From contig NZ_RKLO01000001.1 of NCBI RefSeq assembly GCF_004011825.1, forward strand, positions 124,001 through 188,000: 64,000 nucleotides of DNA, given 5' to 3'. The notes beneath the pieces are model-generated. The model worked only from the letters and a program-made list of their open reading frames with translations. It was not told the DNA's origin and did no database searches. Origin of the DNA: Rhodococcus xishaensis. GTDB taxonomy: Bacteria > Actinomycetota > Actinomycetes > Mycobacteriales > Mycobacteriaceae. Of this stretch, positions 1 to 7,896 are shown piece by piece. How positions within the stretch are numbered: the first letter of the stretch is position 1; each line of letters opens with the position of its first letter. The translations under genes and the position numbers were made by a program.

Positions 1-255
1 CTCGCCGCGTGGAAGCTAGGTGCAGGACGTGCCCGTCCGGGGGAGTCGGTACAGGCTGGAGCCGGTGTCGAGTTACACGCGAAGCCTGGTGACGGGGTGT
101 CGGCTGGCACGCCGCTCGTCACCCTCCACACCGATACGCCCGAGCGTTTTGCCGCCGCGAAACGCGCGCTTACCAGCGCCTGGACCATCCAGCCGTATAC
201 GCCGATGGTAACGACCCCGCTCGTGATCGAGCGGATCGAGGACCCGTCAGGCTAA
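1..255 (+). CDS. deoA: thymidine phosphorylase, C-terminal end (partial)
   Basis: Frame 1 is open from the first base to a TAA at 253-255 and encodes 84 residues. The run from LGAGR through a glycine-rich stretch to TPLVTLHTD is typical of the C-terminal PYNP domain of pyrimidine-nucleoside phosphorylases, which cleave thymidine or deoxyuridine to base plus (deoxy)ribose-1-phosphate. The N-terminal catalytic part lies outside the window. It is followed 9 bases later by add, the same deoA-add order as in M. tuberculosis (known context), so both probably serve nucleoside salvage and are co-transcribed. No start can be assigned because the gene is cut by the window edge. Confidence 0.85.
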   Translation, partial: LAAWKLGAGRARPGESVQAGAGVELHAKPGDGVSAGTPLVTLHTDTPERFAAAKRALTSAWTIQPYTPMVTTPLVIERIEDPSG

Positions 256-264
256 CGTCGACCC

Positions 265-1353
265 ATGACAGCGCCGTTGGACCTCGAGTACATCCGCCGG
301 GCACCCAAGGTTCTGCTCCACGACCACCTCGACGGAGGTTTGCGTCCGGCTACCGTTGCCGAACTGGCCGCCGAGTGCGGCTACACCGGGCTGCCGGTCG
401 AAGCCCCCGACGAACTGGCCCAGTGGTTCCGGGAGGCGGCCGACAGCGGGTCGCTAGAGCTGTATCTCGAGACGTTCGCGCACACCGTCGCGGTGATGCA
501 GACTCCGGCTGGTCTGCGCCGCGTGGCCCGCGAGTGCGCGGAGGACCTCGCCCACGACGGCGTCGTGTACGCCGAGGTGCGCTTCGCCCCCGAGCAGCAC
601 CTCGAGGGAGGGCTCAGCCTCGACGAGGTGGTCGATCACGTCCTCGAGGGATTCCTGGAGGGCGAGGCGTCGGCCCGCGCAGCGGGGCGCGAGATCCGCG
701 TCGGCTGCCTGCTCACCGCTATGCGGCACGCGGCGCGGTCCCGGGAGATCGCCGAACTCGCGGTCCGTTTTCGCTATCGCGGCGTCGTCGGATTCGACAT
801 CGCGGGAGCCGAGGCCGGGTACCCGCCGAGCCGGCACCTCGACGCGTTCGAGTACATGCGGAACTGCAATGCACACTTCACGATCCATGCCGGCGAGGCG
901 TTCGGGCTGCCGTCGATCCACGAGGCCATCGCGTTCTGTGGCACGGATCGACTTGGGCACGGGGTTCGCATCACCGACGACATCGCCGTCGGGGCGGACG
1001 GTCACGTCACGATGGGGTTGCTCGCGAACTACGTGCGGGACAAGCGGATTCCTCTCGAACTGTGCCCGAGTTCGAACGTGCAGACCGGGGCGGTTGCGAG
1101 CCTCGACGACCACCCCTTCGGCCTGCTGGCCCGCCTGCGGTTCCGCGTCACCGTCAATACCGACAACCGTCTGATGAGCGACACCAGCATGAGTCGCGAG
1201 ATGCTTGTTCTGGTCAACACCTTCGGTTTCGGGTGGAGTGACCTCGAACGCTTCACCATCAACGCGATGAAGTCGGCCTTCATCCCGTTCGATCAACGGC
1301 TCGCGGTGATCGACGACATCATCAAGCCTGGCTTCGCCGTGCTGATCGGCTGA
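265..1353 (+). CDS. add: adenosine deaminase
   Basis: A 362-residue cytosolic enzyme converting adenosine and deoxyadenosine to inosine and deoxyinosine. The metal-dependent deaminase motifs are in order: H19 and H21 in the HDHLDGG motif (zinc ligands), HAGE at 208-211 (zinc His plus catalytic Glu), the catalytic His near residue 232 in LGHGV, and the NTDN aspartate near 300 (fourth zinc ligand). Length fits the family (about 340-365). The ATG lies 9 bases after the deoA stop, so the two are likely one transcript. With upp, pmmB and deoD in the next 9 kb this is a nucleoside-salvage neighbourhood. Confidence 0.95.
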   Translation: MTAPLDLEYIRRAPKVLLHDHLDGGLRPATVAELAAECGYTGLPVEAPDELAQWFREAADSGSLELYLETFAHTVAVMQTPAGLRRVARECAEDLAHDGVVYAEVRFAPEQHLEGGLSLDEVVDHVLEGFLEGEASARAAGREIRVGCLLTAMRHAARSREIAELAVRFRYRGVVGFDIAGAEAGYPPSRHLDAFEYMRNCNAHFTIHAGEAFGLPSIHEAIAFCGTDRLGHGVRITDDIAVGADGHVTMGLLANYVRDKRIPLELCPSSNVQTGAVASLDDHPFGLLARLRFRVTVNTDNRLMSDTSMSREMLVLVNTFGFGWSDLERFTINAMKSAFIPFDQRLAVIDDIIKPGFAVLIG

Positions 1354-1411
1354 ACTCGAGCCGTCTGTCGGGCTCCAGTCCGCGCCCGCCTTCGAAGAGT
1401 AGGTTGCACGG

Positions 1412-1783
1412 TCAGCGGTCAGGATCGATCGCGCCGAGCGTCCGCGCGTTCGCCTCCTCGGCGGCGCCGAACCTTGCTGCGATCTTCTCGAACACCGCCT
1501 GCATCTGCTCGACGACGGCGATGTGGTCGCCGAGGGCTTGATCGAGCGCGTACTCGCCACCCGACGCCTTCTGCTCGAGTTTGCGGGCAAGGGCGATCCC
1601 GGAGGGCAGGTGGCCGAGGCCGTCGATTCTGGCGAGTCTTTTTGCGTCGTCTTGCAGGATTACGAGCTCGCGTCGCAGCTGCGCGCAGCGGGCGGCGCAC
1701 TTCTCGGCGATGCCTGGCTCCAGGTAGAGCTCACCTGCACCCACCAGTTCGCCGAGTTCTTTCCACGAGGGATTTATCCACAT
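1412..1783 (-). CDS. small alpha-helical protein, possibly T7SS-associated
   Basis: A 123-residue protein I do not recognise by name. It is almost entirely predicted helix, rich in Ala, Glu and Leu with charged heptad-like spacing, and has no signal peptide or membrane segment. This resembles WXG/LXG-type helical partners of type VII secretion, but there is no clear WXG motif, so that is only a suggestion. The ATG at 1783 follows a purine-rich GAAGAGA stretch and lies 15 bases after the stop of the DUF3558 lipoprotein gene, so the two form an operon. No catalytic motif is visible. Confidence 0.65.
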   Translation of the reverse strand: MWINPSWKELGELVGAGELYLEPGIAEKCAARCAQLRRELVILQDDAKRLARIDGLGHLPSGIALARKLEQKASGGEYALDQALGDHIAVVEQMQAVFEKIAARFGAAEEANARTLGAIDPDR

Positions 1784-1798
1784 GATCGGGTCTCTTCG

Positions 1799-2332
1799 TC
1801 AGCGGGGCAGGGACGGTTCGAGAAGCTTCGCGTTCTCGATCGCCTGCGGACAGGGGCTCTGCGACGGTGGTAGCCCCTTGGCGAAACTCGTCTGCAGCAT
1901 CAGGGTGTCCGGGCCGGCGGCGAGCACGACGTCGCAGTGCTCGTTGCGGGTATCGGACGTCTCGCGAACCGTGAACGCCTCACGCCCGGCGAGATCGACC
2001 GGGGTGACGTCGACGAACCGTTCATTCGTGAGAATCTCCTCGAGCGGTCTTCCGGTGGCGTAGATCGTGACGAAGAAGGAGACGTCGGGATCGTTCCAGC
2101 CACACAGGCTCCAGCCCGGCTGTTTGACGCCCATGATGTCGCGACGCTCCGACGCGGGATCGACGCCGATCGTGTGCAGTACGTCGTCGGGAACGCTGCA
2201 CGGATCGAACACCGGCTCCCCGGCCTTCGTCGTCCCGGCCTGCCCCTCGACAGTCGCCGAGCCGCAGCCGACCAACCCCAGCACGCCGATCGCGGCCACG
2301 ATCACGCCGCCCCACCGTCCCATGAACCTCAC
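1799..2332 (-). CDS. DUF3558-family lipoprotein
   Basis: A 177-residue exported lipoprotein. The N-terminus has a basic start, a hydrophobic core and a lipobox (LVGC) with the lipidated Cys at about residue 23, followed by a flexible Ser/Thr/Gly stretch. The mature part has the DUF3558 layout: an FDPCS segment, a WSLCGW segment and an HCDVVL segment whose cysteines probably form disulfides. Function of this actinobacterial family is unknown. The GTG at 2332 is preceded by GAGGAG, which favours it over the ATG at 2323. It is the first gene of a two-gene unit with the helical protein at 1412-1783. Confidence 0.8.
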   Translation of the reverse strand: MRFMGRWGGVIVAAIGVLGLVGCGSATVEGQAGTTKAGEPVFDPCSVPDDVLHTIGVDPASERRDIMGVKQPGWSLCGWNDPDVSFFVTIYATGRPLEEILTNERFVDVTPVDLAGREAFTVRETSDTRNEHCDVVLAAGPDTLMLQTSFAKGLPPSQSPCPQAIENAKLLEPSLPR

Positions 2333-2453
2333 GCTTCTCCTCGTTTCCGCAACAACTCGCTCATCGGATCAGACGCATCGGAGCAACGCGTGGTTCCATC
2401 GAACAACCCCGGCGGTAGGGCCGACCAAGGCGCGGACTACTGGCGTTGGCGGA

Positions 2454-3701
2454 CTATTCGGGACGCAGGCGGGCCTCGAACTCCTGCTCGAGGGTCCGCC
2501 ATGCCGCCGCTTCCGTCTGGAAGGGCGGGCTGGGAGTCATCCGGCCGGGTGTGGGATCGAGTAGGTAGGAGACGTACCAGCCAAGGGGGGTCGACGACGC
2601 CAGCGCGGCGTCGGTGGAGTCGTCCTTCGCGAAGTCCGCTGCGTCGGTGAACAATTCGACGGCCAACTCCAACTGGTCGGCGTCAACGGCATCGGGGCCC
2701 TCTGCGAGGTCGTCGGCCAGTCCCGGCAGTACGTAGACGTTCGCGTCGGTGACCTCGATCTCGAGTGTGCCGTCCACGGCGGCGTTCTGCACCTGCAGGT
2801 ACGTGGTCACCCGCGCCAGGTCGTGCTCGTGGTTGTCGGCCAGGTAGCGGGCGAGTGCGCGCTCGGAGCCGAAGACCGAGATTTTGCCGCCACGGCCGAG
2901 GAAGACCGGGTGCTCGTCCTCGCCGAGATAGCAGCGCAGCGAGAAGTACGTGGTCTCCGACGTGATGATCTTGATCGGGTCGATCCCGACGCCGGACCAG
3001 AAGGTCTCTACTTCTTCCTCTTCCTCCTCCTGCTCCTCGTCGGTCTCGTACTCATCCTCGGCCTCGGCTTCGGCCTCGTCGTCGGCGTCGACGATGTTCT
3101 CCTCGGCCGTGAGGATTTCCGCGTCGGCGACCGAGAGCGCATCCGCGTCGACGTCCGGAGTGGTGACGATCGAATCGATCGCGTCGAGGACCGCGTCCCA
3201 GTCCTCGGCGACGGCGATGCCGATGCGGTCCCACAGAGCCTCGCCGTCGCGGCCCTCGAACTGACCGACGCCGCCGCGCAGGTAGTCGATCTCCGGATGG
3301 TTCGCGAAGAACTTGATCACCGGTTCGAGGTCGCAGACCTCCCCGATTGTGCGCACCGTCGTGAGCGTGCTCTCGAGTTCGGCAAGGGGGAGGGCCTCGG
3401 GGTCGCCGGCAACGAGTTCGGGAACCCCGATCAAGTCGAAGGTGAAGTTTTCCTCCGGCTCGAGTTCTGGAGCGGCGAGCTTGGAGACCACGGGCCAGGC
3501 CGGGTGATCGACCAGGTCGTTCTCGTCGTTCGTGCGGATGAACGCCGCGAGGGCGGCAACCGATTCGAACGCGTAGAGATCCTCCTCGTGGCCGAGGAAG
3601 GCCTGCCACTCGTCGTCACCCTCGCGCCAGCGAGGGGCCCACAAGGTGACGAGGTCGCCCTTGGTCAGACCGAGTTCGATCGGAACGATGTCTCCAGCCA
3701 T
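2454..3701 (-). CDS. conserved hypothetical protein, Rv3311-like, with acidic central linker
   Basis: A 415-residue soluble protein. It has a globular N-terminal half (residues ~1-170, with a TLWAPRW segment), a very acidic low-complexity linker at roughly 195-235 dominated by Glu and Asp, and a C-terminal globular part. I believe it corresponds to M. tuberculosis Rv3311, which lies near add there (from memory). Function is unknown. I chose the ATG at 3701 because the conserved block begins immediately after it; a GTG at 3746 with AAAGG just upstream is an in-frame alternative adding 15 residues. No catalytic motif is visible. Confidence 0.7.
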   Translation of the reverse strand: MAGDIVPIELGLTKGDLVTLWAPRWREGDDEWQAFLGHEEDLYAFESVAALAAFIRTNDENDLVDHPAWPVVSKLAAPELEPEENFTFDLIGVPELVAGDPEALPLAELESTLTTVRTIGEVCDLEPVIKFFANHPEIDYLRGGVGQFEGRDGEALWDRIGIAVAEDWDAVLDAIDSIVTTPDVDADALSVADAEILTAEENIVDADDEAEAEAEDEYETDEEQEEEEEEVETFWSGVGIDPIKIITSETTYFSLRCYLGEDEHPVFLGRGGKISVFGSERALARYLADNHEHDLARVTTYLQVQNAAVDGTLEIEVTDANVYVLPGLADDLAEGPDAVDADQLELAVELFTDAADFAKDDSTDAALASSTPLGWYVSYLLDPTPGRMTPSPPFQTEAAAWRTLEQEFEARLRPE

Positions 3702-3749
3702 GGCCGGAAGCCTAGCCACGTCGAGCCGAAAGACATAGCCGGACACCGG

Positions 3750-4055
3750 TCAACCTTTGCCGTAGGTATCGAACAACGTGCTCGTGACCCGGGCGCGCTC
3801 CGCGGCCGCGGCGGCCGCTGCCCGGTGCGCGGTCTGGGTAATCGTCTGGGCCAGGCGGCGGGCATCGAGGTCGTGGAGGGAATCGCTCAGCCATATCCCA
3901 GTCGGCCTGGCGTTGCCGTCGACCTCAACCCGTACCCGGCCGTCTTCGCTCACCGCTTCGGCCCGGATCGTGTCGAGTGATGTCAGAGCGTCGTCGAGCA
4001 GGTTCAACGCTGCCGTCGCGCGCTCCACCAGCGCATCCATCTCGCCGCCGCTCAT
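3750..4055 (-). CDS. YbaB/EbfC-like protein (T7SS-associated type)
   Basis: A 101-residue protein: an N-terminal helix, a central segment with the pattern RVEVDGNARPTGIWL that matches the beta-strand core of YbaB/EbfC-like proteins, and a C-terminal Ala-rich helix. In mycolata such divergent YbaB-like proteins often sit beside type VII secretion accessory genes (general knowledge). The ATG at 4055 overlaps the stop of the upstream gene as ATGA, so the two are translationally coupled; a TTG at 4070 is a weaker alternative. DNA binding is not demonstrable from the sequence. Confidence 0.6.
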   Translation of the reverse strand: MSGGEMDALVERATAALNLLDDALTSLDTIRAEAVSEDGRVRVEVDGNARPTGIWLSDSLHDLDARRLAQTITQTAHRAAAAAAAERARVTSTLFDTYGKG

Positions 4056-4393
4056 ACCGGACGCATCCAACTCGTCGGTGCTTCCTGCGAGTCGGCCGCG
4101 GCCTGCTCCGCGGCGATCTCGCCGCGGGTAGGCAGCCCGAGCCGGTCGAGCACATCGTGGGGCATGCCTTGACGCGCCAGTTCGTCGCGCTGGCGGGCGC
4201 CCGCCTCCCGGCCGGCCTCCCGGCAGAGGCGGAGGATCTCCTGCGCCAGGTGTTCGCCGCCGTATCGCAGCTCGCGTGGGTCGATGTGGATCTCCATCGG
4301 CAGCCCGGTCTCGGTGGCACGCACTGTGACAGTGCGGGCGCGGTTGGCGGCCGACGCCACAGTGGCGGGCGGCGGGGACGGTTCGCTCGTCAT
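4052..4393 (-). CDS. small YbaB-like hypothetical protein
   Basis: A 113-residue protein with a Ser/Pro-rich N-terminus, a strand-like segment (TVTVRATETGLPMEIHID) and then a long charged helix rich in Arg, Glu and Gln. This strand-then-helix order resembles shortened YbaB/EbfC-like proteins. It is the first gene of a coupled pair with the YbaB-like gene at 3750-4055. The ATG at 4393 is preceded by AGGAG, about seven bases away, and the conserved-looking sequence starts there, so a longer reading back to 4645 through a low-quality stretch was not used. Function unknown. Confidence 0.6.
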   Translation of the reverse strand: MTSEPSPPPATVASAANRARTVTVRATETGLPMEIHIDPRELRYGGEHLAQEILRLCREAGREAGARQRDELARQGMPHDVLDRLGLPTRGEIAAEQAAADSQEAPTSWMRPV

Positions 4394-4468
4394 GTTTCTC
4401 CTGTCATTGCGTGGGGCGGTAGAAACCCTGGAACCGCAGAAAATACCTTTTGGTGTCGGACTCTCTAC

Positions 4469-4500
4469 TAGAAGGCAGAGCACGTAGAAGGCAGAGCACG
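4469..4500. repeat. 16-bp tandem duplication
   Basis: Two exact adjacent copies of tagaaggcagagcacg (4469-4484 and 4485-4500), about 75 bases upstream of the minus-strand start at 4393, so probably in its promoter or leader. Confidence 0.9.
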
Positions 4501-4590
4501 GGAGCGCCCGAGGATGTCGGTCCTGGCGCCCACTAGTCAGCGACCTCCTCGCCGCCCTAGAGAGGACGGTTGCCCGGGTCGGCCCGGGAT

Positions 4591-4626
4591 CTCCAGTCCC
4601 TGTGTCGCCTCCAGTCCCGGTGTTAC
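4591..4626. repeat. 18-bp imperfect tandem duplication
   Basis: Two adjacent 18-base units starting ctccagtccc (4591-4608 and 4609-4626) with a few mismatches, in the gene-free region. Confidence 0.7.
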
Positions 4627-5352
4627 TGCAATTGCCAGAACACAAAATCTCCGAGGTTCGGCTCGTCTCGATTGATTGGCATTACCAGGTTTGACGCGCG
4701 CCGTGGGTGTTCGGTTCCATCGGTCAGGATGGGTTGTCCACAGTCGAGGGACGAGGTGATTTGCCCAGGCGGGGCGCGCCGCGGCGGTCACCGAAGAACT
4801 TCGATCCATACCGACGACTGCCGACGCCACCAATGGGATCATGGTAGGCGAATTCCTCGCCACCCAATACAGCGATTTCGAGTAGTCCTTATGCACCGAG
4901 GTTTACTACATTCTCGGCTTCGAGGGGTTGCATTCCTACTCGTGCTCGCGTTCTCGACCAGACGCTCCCTACGCTCGATTCCATGATCATTCGGAAGTGC
5001 TCCGATGCAATGCCTTTCGTTCCTGAGCATCAGTCAGTGTGTTCAGTTGGTCGATAGGAGCCCGGCCGTTCACACGCCCGTTGACCAATGGTGACGAGCG
5101 TCACAGTTATCTGCATTTCTCCAGCGCAACAACGCGTTTCGGAGACACAACGCCGCACAGGACGATCGCCTCCGATGAATCAGTCGGTGCGAGTTCACCC
5201 TTTCGAATGCAGAACTGTGATTAACTCTCTTCTGGCTTCGGGGGGCCAGCAATGCCTGTCGGGGGGATTCCGTCAACCAATATGACCGATGCCGCCAGGT
5301 GTTGTGATGCCCGCACGCGTTCGTGTGCGGTGAGTCGAATGAAAGAGGATCG

Positions 5353-5643
5353 ATGAAGAAGACAGTTCGCACAGCAGCAGCGGCAATGCTCGCCGCACCT
5401 CTCATCGCCGCCGTGTTCGCGGCGCCCGCCAGCGCCGACGCACACGGTGAAGGCACGCCGAGTTCGTTCGAGATGTTCCTCAGCAACCTGGACATCCTTG
5501 GCTCCATCGATACAGCGAGCATGGATACTCTGAACGGCAGCATCGATGATTCCCTGGGCAGCGCCGATAACACCCTGGGCAGCGCCGATGACGCCCTGGG
5601 TAGCCTCGATGGCATCTTCGGCAGCAGCATGAACGCCAACTGA
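5353..5643 (+). CDS. small secreted protein with 21-bp coding repeats
   Basis: A 96-residue protein with a classical Sec signal peptide: MKK basic start, Ala-rich hydrophobic core and an APASA-type cleavage site near residue 29. The mature ~67 residues are acidic and contain consecutive seven-residue units of the type D-x-x-L-G-S-A/L, encoded by four 21-base units at 5545-5628. There is no cysteine and no membrane anchor, so it should be released or cell-wall associated. The ATG follows a strong GAAAGAGG ribosome site. A strong hairpin lies 54 bases after the stop. I do not recognise a family. Confidence 0.75.
   Translation: MKKTVRTAAAAMLAAPLIAAVFAAPASADAHGEGTPSSFEMFLSNLDILGSIDTASMDTLNGSIDDSLGSADNTLGSADDALGSLDGIFGSSMNAN
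5545..5628 (+). repeat. four 21-bp in-frame coding repeats
   Basis: Units 5545-5565, 5566-5586, 5587-5607 and a diverged 5608-5628, each starting gat, encode D-D-S-L-G-S-A, D-N-T-L-G-S-A, D-D-A-L-G-S-L and D-G-I-F-G-S-S. The period is divisible by three, so copy-number change would keep the frame. Confidence 0.85.
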
Positions 5644-5696
5644 GTCGTGACTCAGTGACACACGAGAAGTTTGGACTCGTGTAGCTGACGGACACG

Positions 5697-5725
5697 GACG
5701 GCCCCGCCCAATAGGCGGGGCCGTC
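5697..5725 (+). terminator. strong hairpin terminator
   Basis: Perfect 12-bp arms gacggccccgcc (5697-5708) and ggcggggccgtc (5714-5725) around a 5-base loop, 54 bases after the secreted-protein stop. It lacks a long T tract, as is usual in high-G+C actinobacteria. It may also serve the convergent NlpC/P60 gene. Confidence 0.85.
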
Positions 5726-5866
5726 GCTGTTCAGCCACTTCCCGCCGCCACAGGGTCGATCGAGGGCGGCGCCGGCGTGACGTCAAGTCGGACCCACTCC
5801 GACAGAGCTGCCCGGACGATTCAGCGGCGAAGCCCCATACTCACCGGCCACCACCGTTCCGCAGCA

Positions 5867-6829
5867 TCAGTAGGTGCGTTCTGTTGGTCGATAGAAACCG
5901 TGGAAACCCATGCTGCTATTGGTGGTTCGGATGGGGCTGATACCGATGGGGTCTCCGGCCTCGATCATCTGGCCGTTGCCGATAATCATCGCGACGTGGC
6001 CATCCCACACCGCGAGGTCACCCGGCATCAACCGTTCTTTGTCGACGGGCATGCCGACGGACTGCTGTTGCGCGAGTCGGGGCAGGTCCACTCCAGCCTC
6101 ACCGTATGCCCACTGCGTCAGTCCGCTGCAGTCCAGGCCCCGCCCTGCGGCGGTGCCGCCCCACTGGTAGGCGACACCCTGCTGCGTCAGCGCGTTGCGG
6201 ACGGCGTCGGCTGCCGCCGGATTGGGTGCGACGGCGGTGCTGCCGTCGGGAAGCAGGATCTCCATGCCGCCGCGGCCCACACCCTCGATGGGTCGACTCA
6301 CGCCGTCGATTGTGCGGCCCTCTGTGGGCACCAGGTCCGCGGCGGTCAGTTCGATCATCCTCGCGGTGTGCACGGCCAGTTCACCGCGCGCCCGCTCGAC
6401 GACGCCGAGGGCCCGTCCCAGATGGTCGAGCGCCACGGTGATCAACATCGCCTGCCCCGCCGGGGTGGCGACCAGCGGCAGCGCAGACGACGCGACCGAC
6501 AGGAAGGAGTCCAGGATCGCCTGCAGTTCGGCGGCTCCGGCGCGGACCGTGTGCGATGCGTTGTCGATGACCGCGGCGATCTCCCGGCCCCGGTCGGACA
6601 GCTGCACCGATAGGGCCTGCGTGGCCTGCGCCCTGTCGATCGCGGCGTCGGCTGCGACGCCGGTCCACACGCCGCCGATGCCACTGATAGCTGTGCGGCC
6701 ACAGGCGTGCACGGCATCCATGGCATCGGACGCTTCCCGGATCGCCTCGACGGGGGATCCGGTGGGAGGGGTGCCGGTGCCGAAGGCGCCGAGCAGATCG
6801 ACGACCGGGCGGGCGAGCAGATCGATCAC
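5867..6829 (-). CDS. NlpC/P60-family peptidoglycan hydrolase without signal peptide
   Basis: A 320-residue protein. Residues ~25-165 are helical and Ala-rich, like T7SS substrate or chaperone-binding regions. Residues ~210-320 form an NlpC/P60 domain: catalytic C234 in LDCSGL, H278 in the DGHVAMIIG strand, plus downstream polar residues. Such enzymes cut D-Glu/mDAP peptide bonds in peptidoglycan. No Sec signal is visible. The GTG start overlaps the stop of the EspC-like gene as GTGA, so the two proteins are made together, which fits export through a type VII system with the EspC-like partner (inference). Its gene faces the secreted-protein gene tail to tail across a terminator. Confidence 0.85.
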   Translation of the reverse strand: MIDLLARPVVDLLGAFGTGTPPTGSPVEAIREASDAMDAVHACGRTAISGIGGVWTGVAADAAIDRAQATQALSVQLSDRGREIAAVIDNASHTVRAGAAELQAILDSFLSVASSALPLVATPAGQAMLITVALDHLGRALGVVERARGELAVHTARMIELTAADLVPTEGRTIDGVSRPIEGVGRGGMEILLPDGSTAVAPNPAAADAVRNALTQQGVAYQWGGTAAGRGLDCSGLTQWAYGEAGVDLPRLAQQQSVGMPVDKERLMPGDLAVWDGHVAMIIGNGQMIEAGDPIGISPIRTTNSSMGFHGFYRPTERTY

Positions 6830-7140
6830 AAGGCCACCGAAACCGAGTTGAGCGAGGACGCTGTTCCGGAGTCGGTCGCGTCGTATGCCGCGGCGGTCGT
6901 GATCGCGGCCGCACTCATCGATGTCCAGGCAGAGGCGAGCCGATCGAGCCGTGCCGCGTGGGCGCTGCGCGCATCGGTGAAGGCGACGAGCAAGTCGCCG
7001 CCGATCGAACCGAACATCGGGCCCAGCGCTGCCGGCTTCGCTGCGACCGCAGTTGCAGCTGCTTCCACCCGTGCGGCCAGCTCGGTCGCGGCAACCCCGA
7101 ATTCGGCGATCCCGGCCGCCGCCGCTGAGAACTCGCTCAT
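6826..7140 (-). CDS. EspC-like (DUF2580) type VII secretion target/partner
   Basis: A 104-residue all-helical, Ala-rich, cysteine-free protein with the organisation of the ESX EspC/DUF2580 family: two long helices separated by a short Gly-containing turn (GPMFGSIGGD). The family is secreted by or assists ESX systems. The ATG at 7140 has GGGGGA six bases upstream; an in-frame ATG at 7152 would destroy that site and was not chosen. The stop overlaps the NlpC/P60 start by 4 bases. No ESX core genes (eccC, mycP, esxA/B) are in the window, so the machinery must be elsewhere. Confidence 0.75.
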   Translation of the reverse strand: MSEFSAAAAGIAEFGVAATELAARVEAAATAVAAKPAALGPMFGSIGGDLLVAFTDARSAHAARLDRLASAWTSMSAAAITTAAAYDATDSGTASSLNSVSVAL

Positions 7141-7245
7141 CGCGTCCCCCATGAATATTTGTTCGTCACTGGGTTGGACGCGCCGAACGCGGGCGCGGTT
7201 CCATTCGCTTGCCGGTCCTGGGCGGGAGTGCCAGCTTGCGAACAC

Positions 7246-7271
7246 CATTCTGTGTAGCCATTCTGTGTAGC
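7246..7271. repeat. 13-bp tandem duplication at the upp start
   Basis: Two exact copies of ccattctgtgtag run directly into the ccatgg that contains the upp ATG at 7273. It may duplicate a -10-like tgtgta element. No ribosome-binding site separates it from the start, so upp may be translated from a very short leader. Confidence 0.85.
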
Positions 7272-7272
7272 C

Positions 7273-7896
7273 ATGGAAACGCGAGTGGTCGATCACCCTC
7301 TGGCGGCGGCTCTTCTGACGAAGATGCGCGACGAGCGCAGCGACAACGCCACGTTCCGGTCCGCGCTGCGGCGGCTCACCGAGATGCTGATCTACGAGGC
7401 CACCCGCGACGCCTCGATCGAGGAGTTCCACGTCACGACGCCGGTCGCCGTCACGAAGGGCGCGCGCCTAGCACGGCCGCCGCTGCTGGTTCCCGTGCTG
7501 CGGGCGGGTCTCGGCATGATCGAGCCGGCAAGCGCGTTGATTCCGCAGTCACACGTCGGGTTCGTCGGGGTGGCCCGTGACGAGCAGACCCACCAACCGG
7601 TGCCGTACATGGAGTCGCTGCCGGCGGACCTTTCCGAGGTCCCGGTGTACGTGCTCGATCCGATGCTCGCGACCGGCGGTTCGATGGTCCACACGATCGA
7701 CCTGCTCGTCGCCCGCGGGGCCACCGACGTCACCGCCGTGTGCGTCGTCGCAGCCCCCGAGGGTGTCGCGGCTCTCGAGAGGTCCGGCCATCCTGTGCGT
7801 CTGATCACCGCGACCGTCGACGAGGGCCTCAACGAGAGAGCCTTCATCGTGCCTGGTCTCGGCGACGCCGGTGACCGCCAGTTCGGCCCTCGCTAG
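7273..7896 (+). CDS. upp: uracil phosphoribosyltransferase
   Basis: A 207-residue enzyme that salvages uracil with PRPP to form UMP. The N-terminal dimerisation segment ([13 protein letters not shown]), the VLRAGLGM loop and the PRPP-binding [14 protein letters not shown] motif (about 125-138) are present, as is the uracil-binding GLGDAGDR near the C-terminus. Length matches the family. The stop shares the palindromic CTAG at 7893-7896 with the stop of the convergent pmmB, so the two genes overlap tail to tail by 4 bases. The 5' end carries a 13-bp tandem duplication. Confidence 0.95.
   Translation: METRVVDHPLAAALLTKMRDERSDNATFRSALRRLTEMLIYEATRDASIEEFHVTTPVAVTKGARLARPPLLVPVLRAGLGMIEPASALIPQSHVGFVGVARDEQTHQPVPYMESLPADLSEVPVYVLDPMLATGGSMVHTIDLLVARGATDVTAVCVVAAPEGVAALERSGHPVRLITATVDEGLNERAFIVPGLGDAGDRQFGPR

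Larger units (their letters stand above)
4394..5352. other. 959-bp region without a convincing gene
   Basis: Both strands carry only short open frames with atypical composition and no recognisable motif. The region is somewhat less G+C-rich than its surroundings around 4840-5300. It contains two tandem duplications (4469-4500 and 4591-4626) and presumably the promoters of the flanking divergent genes (4052-4393 on minus, 5353-5643 on plus). A decayed gene or an untranslated leader for the secreted protein cannot be excluded. Confidence 0.5.

Noticed and set aside
454-1590. 378-residue minus-strand frame over add
   Set aside because: Antisense to adenosine deaminase, whose catalytic motifs are on the plus strand.
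2823-3980. 385-residue plus-strand frame
   Set aside because: Runs opposite the Rv3311-like gene and the YbaB-like gene; low-complexity Val/Asp/Glu runs mirror their acidic linker.
4570-4986. 138-residue plus-strand frame in the gene-poor region
   Set aside because: No recognisable domain, irregular codon use and Arg/Ser-rich content; crosses tandem duplications.
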